DNA of 64,000 nt, taken from positions 4,402,001-4,466,000 of the forward strand of contig NZ_CP032229.1 in assembly GCF_004328625.1 (NCBI RefSeq), given 5' to 3'. Shown one piece after another: positions 40,615 to 48,910 of this stretch. The notes under the pieces are model-generated. The model was given only the letters and a program-made list of their open reading frames with translations, made no database searches and was not told the origin of the DNA. Position numbers and translations under genes: made by a program. This stretch comes from Streptomyces seoulensis (lineage in GTDB: Bacteria > Actinomycetota > Actinomycetes > Streptomycetales > Streptomycetaceae). The first letter of the stretch is position 1. The number at the start of each line of letters is the position of its first letter.

Positions 40615-42483
40615 CTACCTCAGCGTCCACTTCTGGTTGGCCGCCCCGGTGCACGACCATATCTGGGCCCGTGCCCCGTTCGCCGAGGAGTTGTCCGTGA
40701 CGTCCAGGCACTTGTCCGCGGCGGTGTTCACCACGTCCCCGGTGGCCGTGTTGTACGACCAGCGCTGGGCGCCGGTGCCGTTGCAGTCGTAGAGCTGGAC
40801 CTTGGCGCCGTTCGCGGTCGACGCGGAGACCACGTCCAGGCACTTGCCGAGCGCCCGGACCGAGCCGTCGGCGGCGACCGTCCACTGCTGGGCGGTGCTG
40901 CCGTTGCAGTCGTAGAGCTGGACCGCCGTGCCGTTGGCGCTCGAACCGCCCGCCACGTCCAGGCACTTGCCCGTGAGCCCGGCGAAGGCGCCGGTGCGGG
41001 AGCTGTCGCCGGACTGGCCGCCGGCCCAGGTGAAGGTGGCCGAGGTGCGCGCGGGCAGCGTGTAAGTGGCGTGCTGTGCGCCCCAGTTGATGGTCACCTG
41101 CTTGGCCGAGCCGGCCCCGTTGTACGCGATCAGCGCCTTGCTGCCGTCCGGGTTGCGCCAGGCCACGTTGGGCACGGCGGAGGACGCGGTGGAGGCGATG
41201 CGCTGGGCGCCGGGGCGGACGAACTTGGTGAGGTGGCCCATGTCGTAGTACTCGACGGTGTAGTCCACGCTCCCGCTGCGGCCGTCGCCGTTGTGCACGG
41301 TGACCAGGCCGGTGCAGGTACCGCAGCCGCCGTTGTGCGGGCCCATGTTCTGGTCCACCGCGAGGGACCACTTGGTCACCGACTTCGCCCAGTTGCGGGT
41401 GTAGTTGATGATGTCGGAGAGGTCCTCGCGCTGCTGGTCGGCGATCCAGGTGCCGCCGGAGTGCTCGGTGGCGAAGGCGTCCAGCGCGGGGTACTGGTTG
41501 TGTACGGCCGTCTGCTTGGTGACGTCACCGCCGTAGCCGTGCCAGGCGATGCCGCCGAAGTTGGGGTGGCTGCGCACGGCCGCGTCGTCCACGGTCTGGG
41601 CCGCGTAGGAGTCGTAGGTGTCCCAGTTCCAGTCGTGCGCGAGCACCTTGGTGGAGAGCCCGGCCTGCTGGAGCTTGGGCAGCAGCTCGCTCTTGGTGAA
41701 GTAGGCGAGCCCGCTGGCGTTCCAGCTCATCGAGGGGTAGCCCGAGCAGCAGGTCGGCTCGTTCTGCGCGGTGACGTAGGAGACGGGCACGCCCTGGTCC
41801 CGGTAGCCCTGGAGGTACTTCACGAAGTACGAGGCGTAGGCGCCGTAGTCCTCCGCCTTCAGCCAGCCGCCGTTGAGCGAGCCGCTGTCCTTCATCCACG
41901 CCGGGGCGGTCCAAGGGGACGCCATCACGGTGAGGTCCGGGTTGAGCTGGCGGGCCTGTTTGGTGAGCGGGAGGACGTCCGCCAGGTCGTGGGCCAGGGA
42001 GAACTTGGCGAGCGAGGGGTCGGTCTGGCCGGCCGGCACGTCGTCGTAGGTGTAGCCGGAGCGGGCCAGGTCGGAGGCGCCCATCGGGTTGCGCAGGAAG
42101 GACAGGCCGATGCCGTCCGTGGGGGAGAACAGCTTGCGCATGGTGGCGTCCCGGGTCGCCTGGGACAGGGCGCCGCTGCTGTTCATCAGCCAGGCGGCGG
42201 TGTCGGTGAAGGAGGCCCCGCCGCCGGTGAAGGTCTGGTAGCGGGTGTTCTCGTCCACCGTGATGTTCTCGCCGCCGCCTCCGGCGCCGGCCGAGAAGGC
42301 GAACGGCGTCTGCGGCTCCAGACCGCGTACGACATGCCGTCCGGCGGAGTCGTCGGTGGTGGTCAGCCAGGCCGTGACCGGCTCACCGGCCGCGTGCGCG
42401 GCGGGGGTGGCCAGCGTGGTGATCCCGGCCGTCGTCAGCAGCGCGGCCAGCAGCAGCCGGGCCGGACGCAGGGGTCGTCTCAT
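40615..42483 (-). CDS. Secreted GH30 glycosidase with ricin-type CBM13
   Basis: 622 residues. Signal peptide MRRPLRPARLLLAALLTTAG...AAHA. The GH30 barrel (residues ~40-490) has the acid/base glutamate in VTAQNEPTCC and the nucleophile in FATEHSGGTW; FTGGGASFTDTAAWLM and MASPWTAPAWMKDSGSLNGG are typical of glucosylceramidase or endo-1,6-beta-glucanase members. Then come three beta-trefoil repeats with QQW, QRW and QKW motifs, a CBM13 lectin domain for polysaccharide binding. It acts outside the cell, probably on beta-1,6-glucan. Divergent from a GH3 gene, so a shared regulator is likely. Confidence 0.92.
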   Translation of the reverse strand: MRRPLRPARLLLAALLTTAGITTLATPAAHAAGEPVTAWLTTTDDSAGRHVVRGLEPQTPFAFSAGAGGGGENITVDENTRYQTFTGGGASFTDTAAWLMNSSGALSQATRDATMRKLFSPTDGIGLSFLRNPMGASDLARSGYTYDDVPAGQTDPSLAKFSLAHDLADVLPLTKQARQLNPDLTVMASPWTAPAWMKDSGSLNGGWLKAEDYGAYASYFVKYLQGYRDQGVPVSYVTAQNEPTCCSGYPSMSWNASGLAYFTKSELLPKLQQAGLSTKVLAHDWNWDTYDSYAAQTVDDAAVRSHPNFGGIAWHGYGGDVTKQTAVHNQYPALDAFATEHSGGTWIADQQREDLSDIINYTRNWAKSVTKWSLAVDQNMGPHNGGCGTCTGLVTVHNGDGRSGSVDYTVEYYDMGHLTKFVRPGAQRIASTASSAVPNVAWRNPDGSKALIAYNGAGSAKQVTINWGAQHATYTLPARTSATFTWAGGQSGDSSRTGAFAGLTGKCLDVAGGSSANGTAVQLYDCNGSTAQQWTVAADGSVRALGKCLDVVSASTANGAKVQLYDCNGTGAQRWSYNTATGDVVNTAADKCLDVTDNSSANGARAQIWSCTGAANQKWTLR

Positions 42484-42622
42484 GGGGCGCCGCCCTTCGA
42501 AGAGGTGGGGGGAGGGGGCAACAGCGGCGTGCGAGCCGTGAGTAAATGACGGCTCCGGGGCCGCGTCAAGGGGTCGCGCATTCAGAAGCCGAACGCACAA
42601 CTCAGATGAATCTTGAGCGAGT

Positions 42623-42635
42623 TGACGCAGCGTCA
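42623..42635. promoter_or_regulatory. Palindrome between GH30 and GH3 genes, candidate operator
   Basis: TGACGC-A-GCGTCA is a perfect 13-bp palindrome in the 246-bp divergent gap, preceded by GAGT so that its first bases also read as a -35-like TTGACG. Another TTGACG lies near 42652. The palindrome could bind a sugar-responsive LacI-type repressor, but it does not match the CebR site I know. Confidence 0.4.
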
Positions 42636-42729
42636 CGTCACGTGCGAAGGGTTGACGGGGATCAGGGGACCCCAGTTCACTCAAGCCGTGAGCTAAGTCA
42701 TGAGTGATCCCAGAGCCGAGGGAAGGTCC

Positions 42730-45700
42730 ATGCGCAGAACCGCCCTGCTCGTCTCCACCGCTCTGCTGACCGCACTGCTCCCGCTGGCCGGAGGCATCGC
42801 CACCGCCTCCGGCGCCGACGGTCCCGACCCGGCACCCGTGCCGGTCGACCGCTTCGAGGGCGAGGTGCCCTTCGCCGCCCAGCCCGCCGAGGGCATCTTC
42901 ACCTGGGGCGGCGACAGCGACGACCCGCCCACCCTGGCGCTGACCGCCCGCCCGGATGCCCCCGAGGGCGCCAAGGTGCTGAGCGGAAGCTACGACATCA
43001 GCGGCTACGGCGGCTTCACCCACGACTACGCCGCCACCGCCCCCGCCCACGACTGGTCCGCCCACCGGGGCATCCGCCTGTGGTGGGAGGGACATAACAG
43101 CGGCAAGAAGATCACCTTCGAGATCAAGGACGGCGGTGCGCACGGCGAGGCGTCCGAGCTGTGGACGACCTCCTTCGCCGACGACTTCACCGGCTGGAAG
43201 CGGATCGAGCTGCCGTTCTCCGCGTTCACCTATCGCACGGACTACCAGCCCGTCGGCGGCATCGACCACGTCCTCGGCCTCACCCGGATGTGGGGCTACG
43301 CGGTCACGCTGCCCACCGGCGTCAAGGGCCGCTTCGCCATGGACGGCGTCGAGCTGTACGGCGCCGCCGACCCGGCGCTGCGCGCCTCCGTCACCACCGA
43401 CGCGGCCGTCCGTCCGGTCGAGGAGGGCGGTACGGCGAGCGTCCGCGTCACCCTGGCCACCACCGACGCGGCTCCCGTCACCTCGCCGGTCACCGTCGCG
43501 TACGCCACCGGCGAGGGCACCGCCCGCCCCGGCAAGGACTACACCCCCGTCTCCGGCACCCTCACCTTCCCGGCCGGCACCCCCTCCGGGACCTCCCGGA
43601 CGGTGAGGGTCACCACCCTGAAGGACCGCACCGCCGAGTCCGCCGAGACCATCCCGCTCGGGCTCACCGTCACCGGCGCCAAAGCCCCGGCGGAGAACCC
43701 GAAGATCGTCATCGACGCCCACGGACTGCCGTACCTGGACGGCAAGTTGCCGGTGCGCAAGCGGGTCGCCGACCTGCTCGGGCGGATGTCGCTCGCGGAG
43801 AAGGCCGGGCAGATGACCCAGGCCGAGCGCGGCGCGGTCTCCGACCAGAACGACATCGCCGCCTACGACCTGGGCTCACTGCTCTCCGGCGGCGGCTCCA
43901 CGCCCACCCCGAACACCCCGGCCGCGTGGGCGAAGATGATCGACGGCTTCCAGCTGCGCGCCCAGGCCACCCGGTTCCAGATCCCGCTGATCTACGGCGT
44001 CGACGCGGTCCACGGCCACAACAACCTCACCGGCGCCACCGTCCTGCCGCACAACATCGGCATCGGCGCCACCCGCGACCCCGAACTCGCCCAGCGCGCG
44101 GGTGCGGTGACCGCCTCCGAGGTCCGCGCCACCGGCATTCCCTGGGACTTCGCGCCCTGCCTGTGCGTCAGCCGCGACGAACGCTGGGGCCGCTCCTACG
44201 AGTCCTTCGGTGAGGACCCGGCGCTGGTGAAGTCGATGGAGACCGTGATCCAGGGCCTCCAGGGCCGCGCCGACGGCCGCGACCTGGCCCGCGCCGACAA
44301 GGTGCTGGCCACCGCCAAGCACTTCGTCGCCGACGGCGGCACCGCCTACGGCTCCTCCACCACCGGCACCTACACCGTCGACCAGGGCGTCTCCACCCTC
44401 ACCCGGCAGCAGCTGGAGGCCGTCCACCTCGCGCCCTACCAGGACGCGGTCGACCGGGGGGTGGGCACCGTGATGCCCTCGTACTCCTCGCTCGACGTGG
44501 TCGGCGACGGACGCGGCCCGGTCAAGATGCACGCCCGCGCCGACATGATCAACGGCGTGCTCAAGGGCCGCATGGGCTTCGACGGGTTCGTCATCAGCGA
44601 CTGGAACGCCGTCGACCAGCTCCCCGGCGACTACCCGACCCAGGTCCGCACCTCGGTCAACGCGGGCGTCGACATGATGATGGTCCCCTATACCTATAAG
44701 GAGTTCACCGCGGCCCTGACCGCCGAGGTGAAGGCCGGCCGGATCAGCGAGCGGCGGATCGACGACGCCGTCTCCCGCATCCTCACCCAGAAGTTCCGCC
44801 TCGGACTCTTCGAGCACCCCTACGCCGACACCTCCGGCGCCGCCGCCATCGGCTCCCCGGCGCACCGGGCCGTCGCCCGCGAGGCCGTCGCCGAGTCCCA
44901 GGTGCTGCTGAAGAACTCCGGCGACCTGCTGCCGCTGCGCAAGAGCCAGAAGGTGTACGTCGCCGGGTCCAACGCCGACGACATCGGCAACCAGTCCGGC
45001 GGCTGGACCATCACCTGGCAGGGCTCCTCCGGCGACATCACCAAGGGCACCACCATCCTGGCCGGCATCCGCGAGGCCGGCGGGAAGGTCACCTACTCCA
45101 AGGACGCCTCCGCGCCGACGGCCGGGAACGACGTGGGCGTGGTCGTCGTGGGGGAGACCCCCTACGCCGAGGGTGTCGGGGACGTGGGCAACGGCCATGA
45201 GCTGACCCTGTCCGCCGCCGACCGGGCCACCGTGGACAAGGTGTGCGGCGCCATGAAGTGCGTGGTCCTCACCGTCTCCGGCCGCCCGCTGCTCATCGGC
45301 GACCGGCTCGGGAAGATCGACGCCCTGGTGGCGTCCTGGCTGCCGGGCACCGAGGGCGCCGGCGTGGCCGACGTGCTCTACGGCAAGCGGCCCTTCACCG
45401 GCCGGCTCCCCGTGACCTGGCCGCGCGGCGTGGCCCAGCTGCCGATCAACGTCGGCGACAAGGCGTACGACCCGCAGTACCCCTACGGATGGGGCCTGAC
45501 CACACGGGCCGCGTCCAAGGCCAGTGCGCTGGCCACACTCGGCAAGGCGGCCGCCACCGCCGAGCGCCGGCACGACGACCGCCGGGGGCGTGACCTTGTG
45601 AACCAGGCCCGGCTGATCGTCCAGCAGAAGGTGGGCCAGCGGATCACGGCGGCCGTGTCGAAGCCCTTCGCCGAGGCCGACCACGCGCTGGTGACCGGAC

Positions 45701-45753
45701 GGTACGGAGAGGCACTGATCAAGCTGCTCCAGGCGTACCGGGCGGCCCGCTGA
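42730..45753 (+). CDS. Secreted multi-domain GH3 beta-glucosidase
   Basis: 1,007 residues from the ATG at 42730 (GGGAAGG upstream). Signal peptide MRRTALLVSTALLTALLPLAGG. Order: a CBM11-like beta-sandwich (~25-215; WKRIELPFSAF), a Calx-beta domain (~220-320; VAYATGEGTARPGKDYTPVS), the GH3 barrel (~345-680; MSLAEKAGQMTQAERG, KHFVADGG, nucleophile Asp in GFVISDWNAVDQ), the GH3 C-domain (~690-910; DVGVVVVGETPYAEG, WLPGTEGAGVADVL), and a C-terminal helical domain (~920-1007) I do not recognise with certainty. It should release glucose from beta-glucans, fitting its divergent GH30 partner. The Calx-beta insert is unusual. Confidence 0.92.
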   Translation: MRRTALLVSTALLTALLPLAGGIATASGADGPDPAPVPVDRFEGEVPFAAQPAEGIFTWGGDSDDPPTLALTARPDAPEGAKVLSGSYDISGYGGFTHDYAATAPAHDWSAHRGIRLWWEGHNSGKKITFEIKDGGAHGEASELWTTSFADDFTGWKRIELPFSAFTYRTDYQPVGGIDHVLGLTRMWGYAVTLPTGVKGRFAMDGVELYGAADPALRASVTTDAAVRPVEEGGTASVRVTLATTDAAPVTSPVTVAYATGEGTARPGKDYTPVSGTLTFPAGTPSGTSRTVRVTTLKDRTAESAETIPLGLTVTGAKAPAENPKIVIDAHGLPYLDGKLPVRKRVADLLGRMSLAEKAGQMTQAERGAVSDQNDIAAYDLGSLLSGGGSTPTPNTPAAWAKMIDGFQLRAQATRFQIPLIYGVDAVHGHNNLTGATVLPHNIGIGATRDPELAQRAGAVTASEVRATGIPWDFAPCLCVSRDERWGRSYESFGEDPALVKSMETVIQGLQGRADGRDLARADKVLATAKHFVADGGTAYGSSTTGTYTVDQGVSTLTRQQLEAVHLAPYQDAVDRGVGTVMPSYSSLDVVGDGRGPVKMHARADMINGVLKGRMGFDGFVISDWNAVDQLPGDYPTQVRTSVNAGVDMMMVPYTYKEFTAALTAEVKAGRISERRIDDAVSRILTQKFRLGLFEHPYADTSGAAAIGSPAHRAVAREAVAESQVLLKNSGDLLPLRKSQKVYVAGSNADDIGNQSGGWTITWQGSSGDITKGTTILAGIREAGGKVTYSKDASAPTAGNDVGVVVVGETPYAEGVGDVGNGHELTLSAADRATVDKVCGAMKCVVLTVSGRPLLIGDRLGKIDALVASWLPGTEGAGVADVLYGKRPFTGRLPVTWPRGVAQLPINVGDKAYDPQYPYGWGLTTRAASKASALATLGKAAATAERRHDDRRGRDLVNQARLIVQQKVGQRITAAVSKPFAEADHALVTGRYGEALIKLLQAYRAAR

Positions 45754-45813
45754 CCAGCACGACAAGTCCGTACATCTGACCGAACAGGGGAGGCTTCGGG
45801 TAGCGTCGGGAGC

Positions 45814-47190
45814 ATGAAGGCCGTGCTCCCGCCCCGCGCCCGAAGCCTCCCCGCGCTCGTCCTCGCGGCGCTGGCGCTGGCCCTGGTGCCCCTGTTCGCG
45901 TTCGCACCCGCCGCCAGTGCCGTCACCAGCGCCTCCACCATCGGCCAGGCCCTGCGCAAGAGCCCGGTCTACGTCGACCCGGCCGCCTCCGGGCAGCTCT
46001 CCCGTGCCGACGCCGACGCCCTCGCCAAGAAGATCAAGGACGCCGGCAAGCCGGTGTTCGTCGTGGTCCTCCCCGCCGATTACCCGACCCGGAGCGTCCT
46101 GCGCGACGTGCGTGCGGCCACCGGCATCACCGGTCTGTACGGCATCCGGGTCGGCGACCGCTTCGCCGCCGGAGCCGACCCCTCGGTCATCTCCGCCACC
46201 GCCCGGCAGAACCTGGTCTCCAGCGTGCAGGGTGAGGGCGCCAAGGCCCAGCTCACCGACTTCACCGACCGCGCACTGGACACCGTGCGCGGCCACGCCC
46301 CCTCCACCTGGGGCTCCTCCGACAACGGCGGCGGGGTCTCCACCACCGCGCTGATCGTCGCCGGGGCGGTCGTGGTGGCGGGCGGCGCCGGGGTCTACAC
46401 CCTCAGCCGTCGCAACCGCCGCCGCCGCGAGGCGGAGCAGCAGGCCGCGCTGGAGCGGCTGCGGGTCGTCGTGGACGAGGACATCACCGCCTTCGGCGAG
46501 GAACTCGACCGCCTCGACTTCCAGCCCGGCGAACCCGGCGCCGACGACGCGATGCGCACCGACTACGAGAACGCGCTCAACGCCTACGACGACGCCAAGC
46601 GCCGCATGGCCGAGGCCCGCAAGCCGGAGGACGTCCGCGGGGTCACCGAGGCGCTGGAGGACGGCCGGTACTCGCTGGCCGTGCTCGCCGCCCGCCGGGA
46701 GAAGCGGCCGCTGCCCGACCGGCGCCCGCCCTGCTTCTTCGACCCCCGGCACGGCCCCTCCGTCACCGACGCCGCCTGGACCCCGGCCGGCGGCAGCACC
46801 CGTGAGGTGCCGGTGTGCGCGGCCGACGCCAACCGGCTCGCCGACGGCCACGAACCGGCCGCGCGCGAGGTGGAGACCGAGTACGGCCGCCGCCCCTACT
46901 GGGACGCGGGTCCCGCCTACGGCCCCTGGGCGGGCGGCTACTTCGGCGGCGGCCTGCTGCCCGGCCTGCTCGCGGGCACCCTGCTCGGCGGCATGATGTC
47001 CACCCCGTCCTACGCGGCCGACTTCGGCGGCGGATACGGCGACTTCGGGGACCAGGGCGGTTTCCAGGGCGGCGACATGTCCGGTACCGACTTCGACCCC
47101 AGCGGGTTCGGCGACGGCTTCGGCGGCGGGGACTTCGGCGGGGGCGGCGACTTCGGGGGCGGCGGGGACTTCGGCGGCGGAGGCTTCTGA
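45814..47190 (+). CDS. Exported TPM-domain-like membrane protein with Gly-Asp-Phe repeats
   Basis: 458 residues. Signal peptide MKAVLPPRARSLPALVLAAL...SAV; an extracellular TPM-like domain (~40-160; SPVYVDPAASGQLSRADADALAK), one membrane helix (TTALIVAGAVVVAGGAGVYTL, ~180), a basic stretch RRNRRRR, then a cytoplasmic helical region. The C-terminus is glycine-rich and ends in four GGGGDF-type repeats (DNA 47124-47187). A Cys pair (PPCFFDPRHG, VPVCAAD) might bind a metal. TAGCGT (45801-45806) lies seven bases before the ATG; leaderless expression is likely. Function unknown. Confidence 0.8.
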   Translation: MKAVLPPRARSLPALVLAALALALVPLFAFAPAASAVTSASTIGQALRKSPVYVDPAASGQLSRADADALAKKIKDAGKPVFVVVLPADYPTRSVLRDVRAATGITGLYGIRVGDRFAAGADPSVISATARQNLVSSVQGEGAKAQLTDFTDRALDTVRGHAPSTWGSSDNGGGVSTTALIVAGAVVVAGGAGVYTLSRRNRRRREAEQQAALERLRVVVDEDITAFGEELDRLDFQPGEPGADDAMRTDYENALNAYDDAKRRMAEARKPEDVRGVTEALEDGRYSLAVLAARREKRPLPDRRPPCFFDPRHGPSVTDAAWTPAGGSTREVPVCAADANRLADGHEPAAREVETEYGRRPYWDAGPAYGPWAGGYFGGGLLPGLLAGTLLGGMMSTPSYAADFGGGYGDFGDQGGFQGGDMSGTDFDPSGFGDGFGGGDFGGGGDFGGGGDFGGGGF

Positions 47191-47214
47191 GCCCTGCGGA
47201 GTCCTGACGCGCGT

Positions 47215-47255
47215 GAGCGCCCCGTTCCCTCCCGTCAGGGAGGAGCGGGGCGCTC
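47215..47255. terminator. Bidirectional terminator between TPM and YceI genes
   Basis: GAGCGCCCCG..CCCTCCC pairs with GGGAGG..CGGGGCGCTC, about 17 bp with a single-base bulge, loop GTCA. The two genes converge here. Confidence 0.8.
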
Positions 47256-47284
47256 GTGCGTGGTGCGGCCGGACCGCCGTCGGC

Positions 47285-47884
47285 TCACGCGTTCTTGATG
47301 GCCGACACGTCGAAGTTGAGCTTGATCTTGTCGGAGATCAGCACGCCGCCCGTCTCCAGGGCCGCGTTCCAGGTCAGGCCCCACTCCGAGCGCAGCAGCT
47401 CGGCCTTGCCCTCGAAGCCGACGCGCTCGTTGCCGAACGGGTCGGTGGCCGCGCCGTTGAACTCCAGGTCGATGGTGATCGGCCGGGTCACGCCGAGGAT
47501 GGAGAGGTCACCGGTGACGCGGTAGTCGTCGCCGCCGAGGGACTCCGCGCCCGTGGAGCGGAAGGTCATCGTCGGGAACTCGTCCGTCTTGAAGAAGTCG
47601 GCGGACTTCAGGTGGGTGTCGCGGTCGGCGTTGCCGGTGTCGATGCTGTCCATCACCACGTCGAGCGTCGCGGTGGACTTGGCCGGGTTCTCGCCGTCCA
47701 GGTGCAGCGCGCCGGTGAACTCCGTGAAGCTGCCCTTGACGTTGGTGACCATGGCGTGCCGCGCGGTGAAGCCGATCGAGGTGTGCGCGGGGTCGATGGT
47801 GTAGTCGCCGGTCAGCGTGGCGAGGCCGCTGCCCGCGGCGGCGGTGGTCTCGGGGGTGCTGTCCTTGCGGCCGAAGATACCCAT
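47285..47884 (-). CDS. YceI family protein
   Basis: 199 residues from the ATG at 47884 with AAGGAG nine bases upstream. The YceI lipocalin-like barrel is clear: YTIDPAHTSIGFTARHAMVTNVKGSFTEF at the start, FFKTDEFPTMTFRST in the middle, DLSILGVTRPITIDLEF, and GFEGKAELLRSEWGLTWN late. These proteins bind isoprenoid-like lipids. No signal peptide is present, so it is cytoplasmic as in many actinobacteria. A palindrome in its promoter region suggests MarR-type control. Confidence 0.92.
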   Translation of the reverse strand: MGIFGRKDSTPETTAAAGSGLATLTGDYTIDPAHTSIGFTARHAMVTNVKGSFTEFTGALHLDGENPAKSTATLDVVMDSIDTGNADRDTHLKSADFFKTDEFPTMTFRSTGAESLGGDDYRVTGDLSILGVTRPITIDLEFNGAATDPFGNERVGFEGKAELLRSEWGLTWNAALETGGVLISDKIKLNFDVSAIKNA

Positions 47885-47928
47885 GGTGTGCTCCTTGAGA
47901 GTCGTAGCGGGGAGTCGGCGAGGAGTCT

Positions 47929-47942
47929 GTTTAACGTTCAAC
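47929..47942. promoter_or_regulatory. Near-palindrome upstream of yceI, candidate MarR-type operator
   Basis: GTTTAACGTTCAAC matches its own complement at 12 of 14 positions with AACGTT at the centre. It lies 45 bases upstream of the yceI start in an A+T-rich patch. MarR/OhrR-type sites look similar. No regulator gene is adjacent. Confidence 0.45.
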
Positions 47943-48134
47943 AAACTCGACGTGTGCCACCGTAGACCCATTCAGTTCGGTTTTCAACCATCATCCGATG
48001 CGTGTTTTCAGTCTCGCGCGGAGTCACCGCCGACGCCCTCTGGCGGACGCGCGTAGAACTCAGGCACCATCTGTCTGCACCACCTGCACAGCCGCCCCAC
48101 AGCAAGCACGGCCAACCGCAGGAAGGGTCAATTC

Positions 48135-48632
48135 ATGAAGGTCCGCTCCGTCCTGACCGCGCTCGCCCTCGTCGTCGCCCCGGGCGTCGCCGTGGTCGGC
48201 ACCGCATCCGACGCCTTCGCCGTCTCCAAGATCAGCCACGCCACCGCCACCCAGATGTTCCGCGACGTCGGCCTGACCTGGTCGTCCTCCGGCGGCTGCT
48301 CCGACCGGCAGAACTCCACCTGTACGTCGTTCGACCAGCTCAACCTCTCCACCGCCCAGGGGGCCCAGACCCTGAAGCGGTCCAGCGGCTGCGCGCTCAA
48401 CATCACCGGCGGTACCGAGGTGGGCCACGCCTCCGGCACCTACTCGCACTACAACGGCTACAAGCTGGACTTCGGCAAGGTCTCCTGCATGACCTCGTAC
48501 ATCAAGAACAACTTCAGCTACATCGGGCTGCGCGGGGACGGTGCGCCGCAGTACCAGTCCGGGTCGGGCAACATCTACGCCGACGAGGGCAACCACTGGG
48601 ACGTCCTCTACTACAACTGCGGCGGCTGCTGA
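48135..48632 (+). CDS. Small secreted peptidase, M15 (D-Ala-D-Ala carboxypeptidase)-like
   Basis: 165 residues. Signal peptide MKVRSVLTALALVVAPGVAVVGTASDAFA, then a ~135-residue domain. SHYNGYKLDF fits the M15 zinc pattern SHxxGxxxD, with His and Asp ligands spaced HxxxxxxD, and EGNHWDVLYY near the C-terminus fits the ExxHW element that gives the catalytic glutamate and third ligand. Four cysteines at the N-terminal side (GGCSDRQNSTC, SGCAL, SCM) plus a terminal CGGC suggest disulfides. Likely a cell-wall peptidase outside the cell; substrate inferred from fold. AAGGGTC precedes the ATG. A terminator follows. Confidence 0.7.
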   Translation: MKVRSVLTALALVVAPGVAVVGTASDAFAVSKISHATATQMFRDVGLTWSSSGGCSDRQNSTCTSFDQLNLSTAQGAQTLKRSSGCALNITGGTEVGHASGTYSHYNGYKLDFGKVSCMTSYIKNNFSYIGLRGDGAPQYQSGSGNIYADEGNHWDVLYYNCGGC

Positions 48633-48643
48633 GCCGACGCGCG

Positions 48644-48692
48644 CCGGACGGCGGAAGGTAGGGTGGCGAAGGCGCCCCGTTCCGCCGTCCGG
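48644..48692 (+). terminator. Terminator after the M15-like gene
   Basis: CCGGACGGCGGAA (48644-48656) pairs perfectly with TTCCGCCGTCCGG (48680-48692), 13 bp, around a 23-base loop. Confidence 0.7.
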
Positions 48693-48910
48693 GTGTCTCC
48701 GTGTCACTCCGGGGATGGCATGTCCCACCCAGGAATCCGAGGGGCTGTGACACCCCCCACTTTGTGGCAGCCCTACAAAGACGGCGCCCTCTGAGCAGTC
48801 GGAACGCCTGCATCGCGGCCCGGTTCTGTTCGGTCGTACCAGGAAAACGCTCCGGAGACTGTACGGAGTCGACGGCCTGGTTTTCGCGTGGTCCTTCGTA
48901 TGGTCACTAC

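Noticed and set aside
42652-42700. Second TTGACG and the GGGGACCCC palindrome near the GH3 start as a promoter/operator
   Set aside because: No fitting -10 at 16-19 bases, and a 9-bp G/C palindrome is common by chance at this base composition.
47124-47187. Short regular repeats at the end of the TPM-domain gene, looking like a small array
   Set aside because: They keep the reading frame and encode GGGGDF units of one protein, with no spacers, so not CRISPR.
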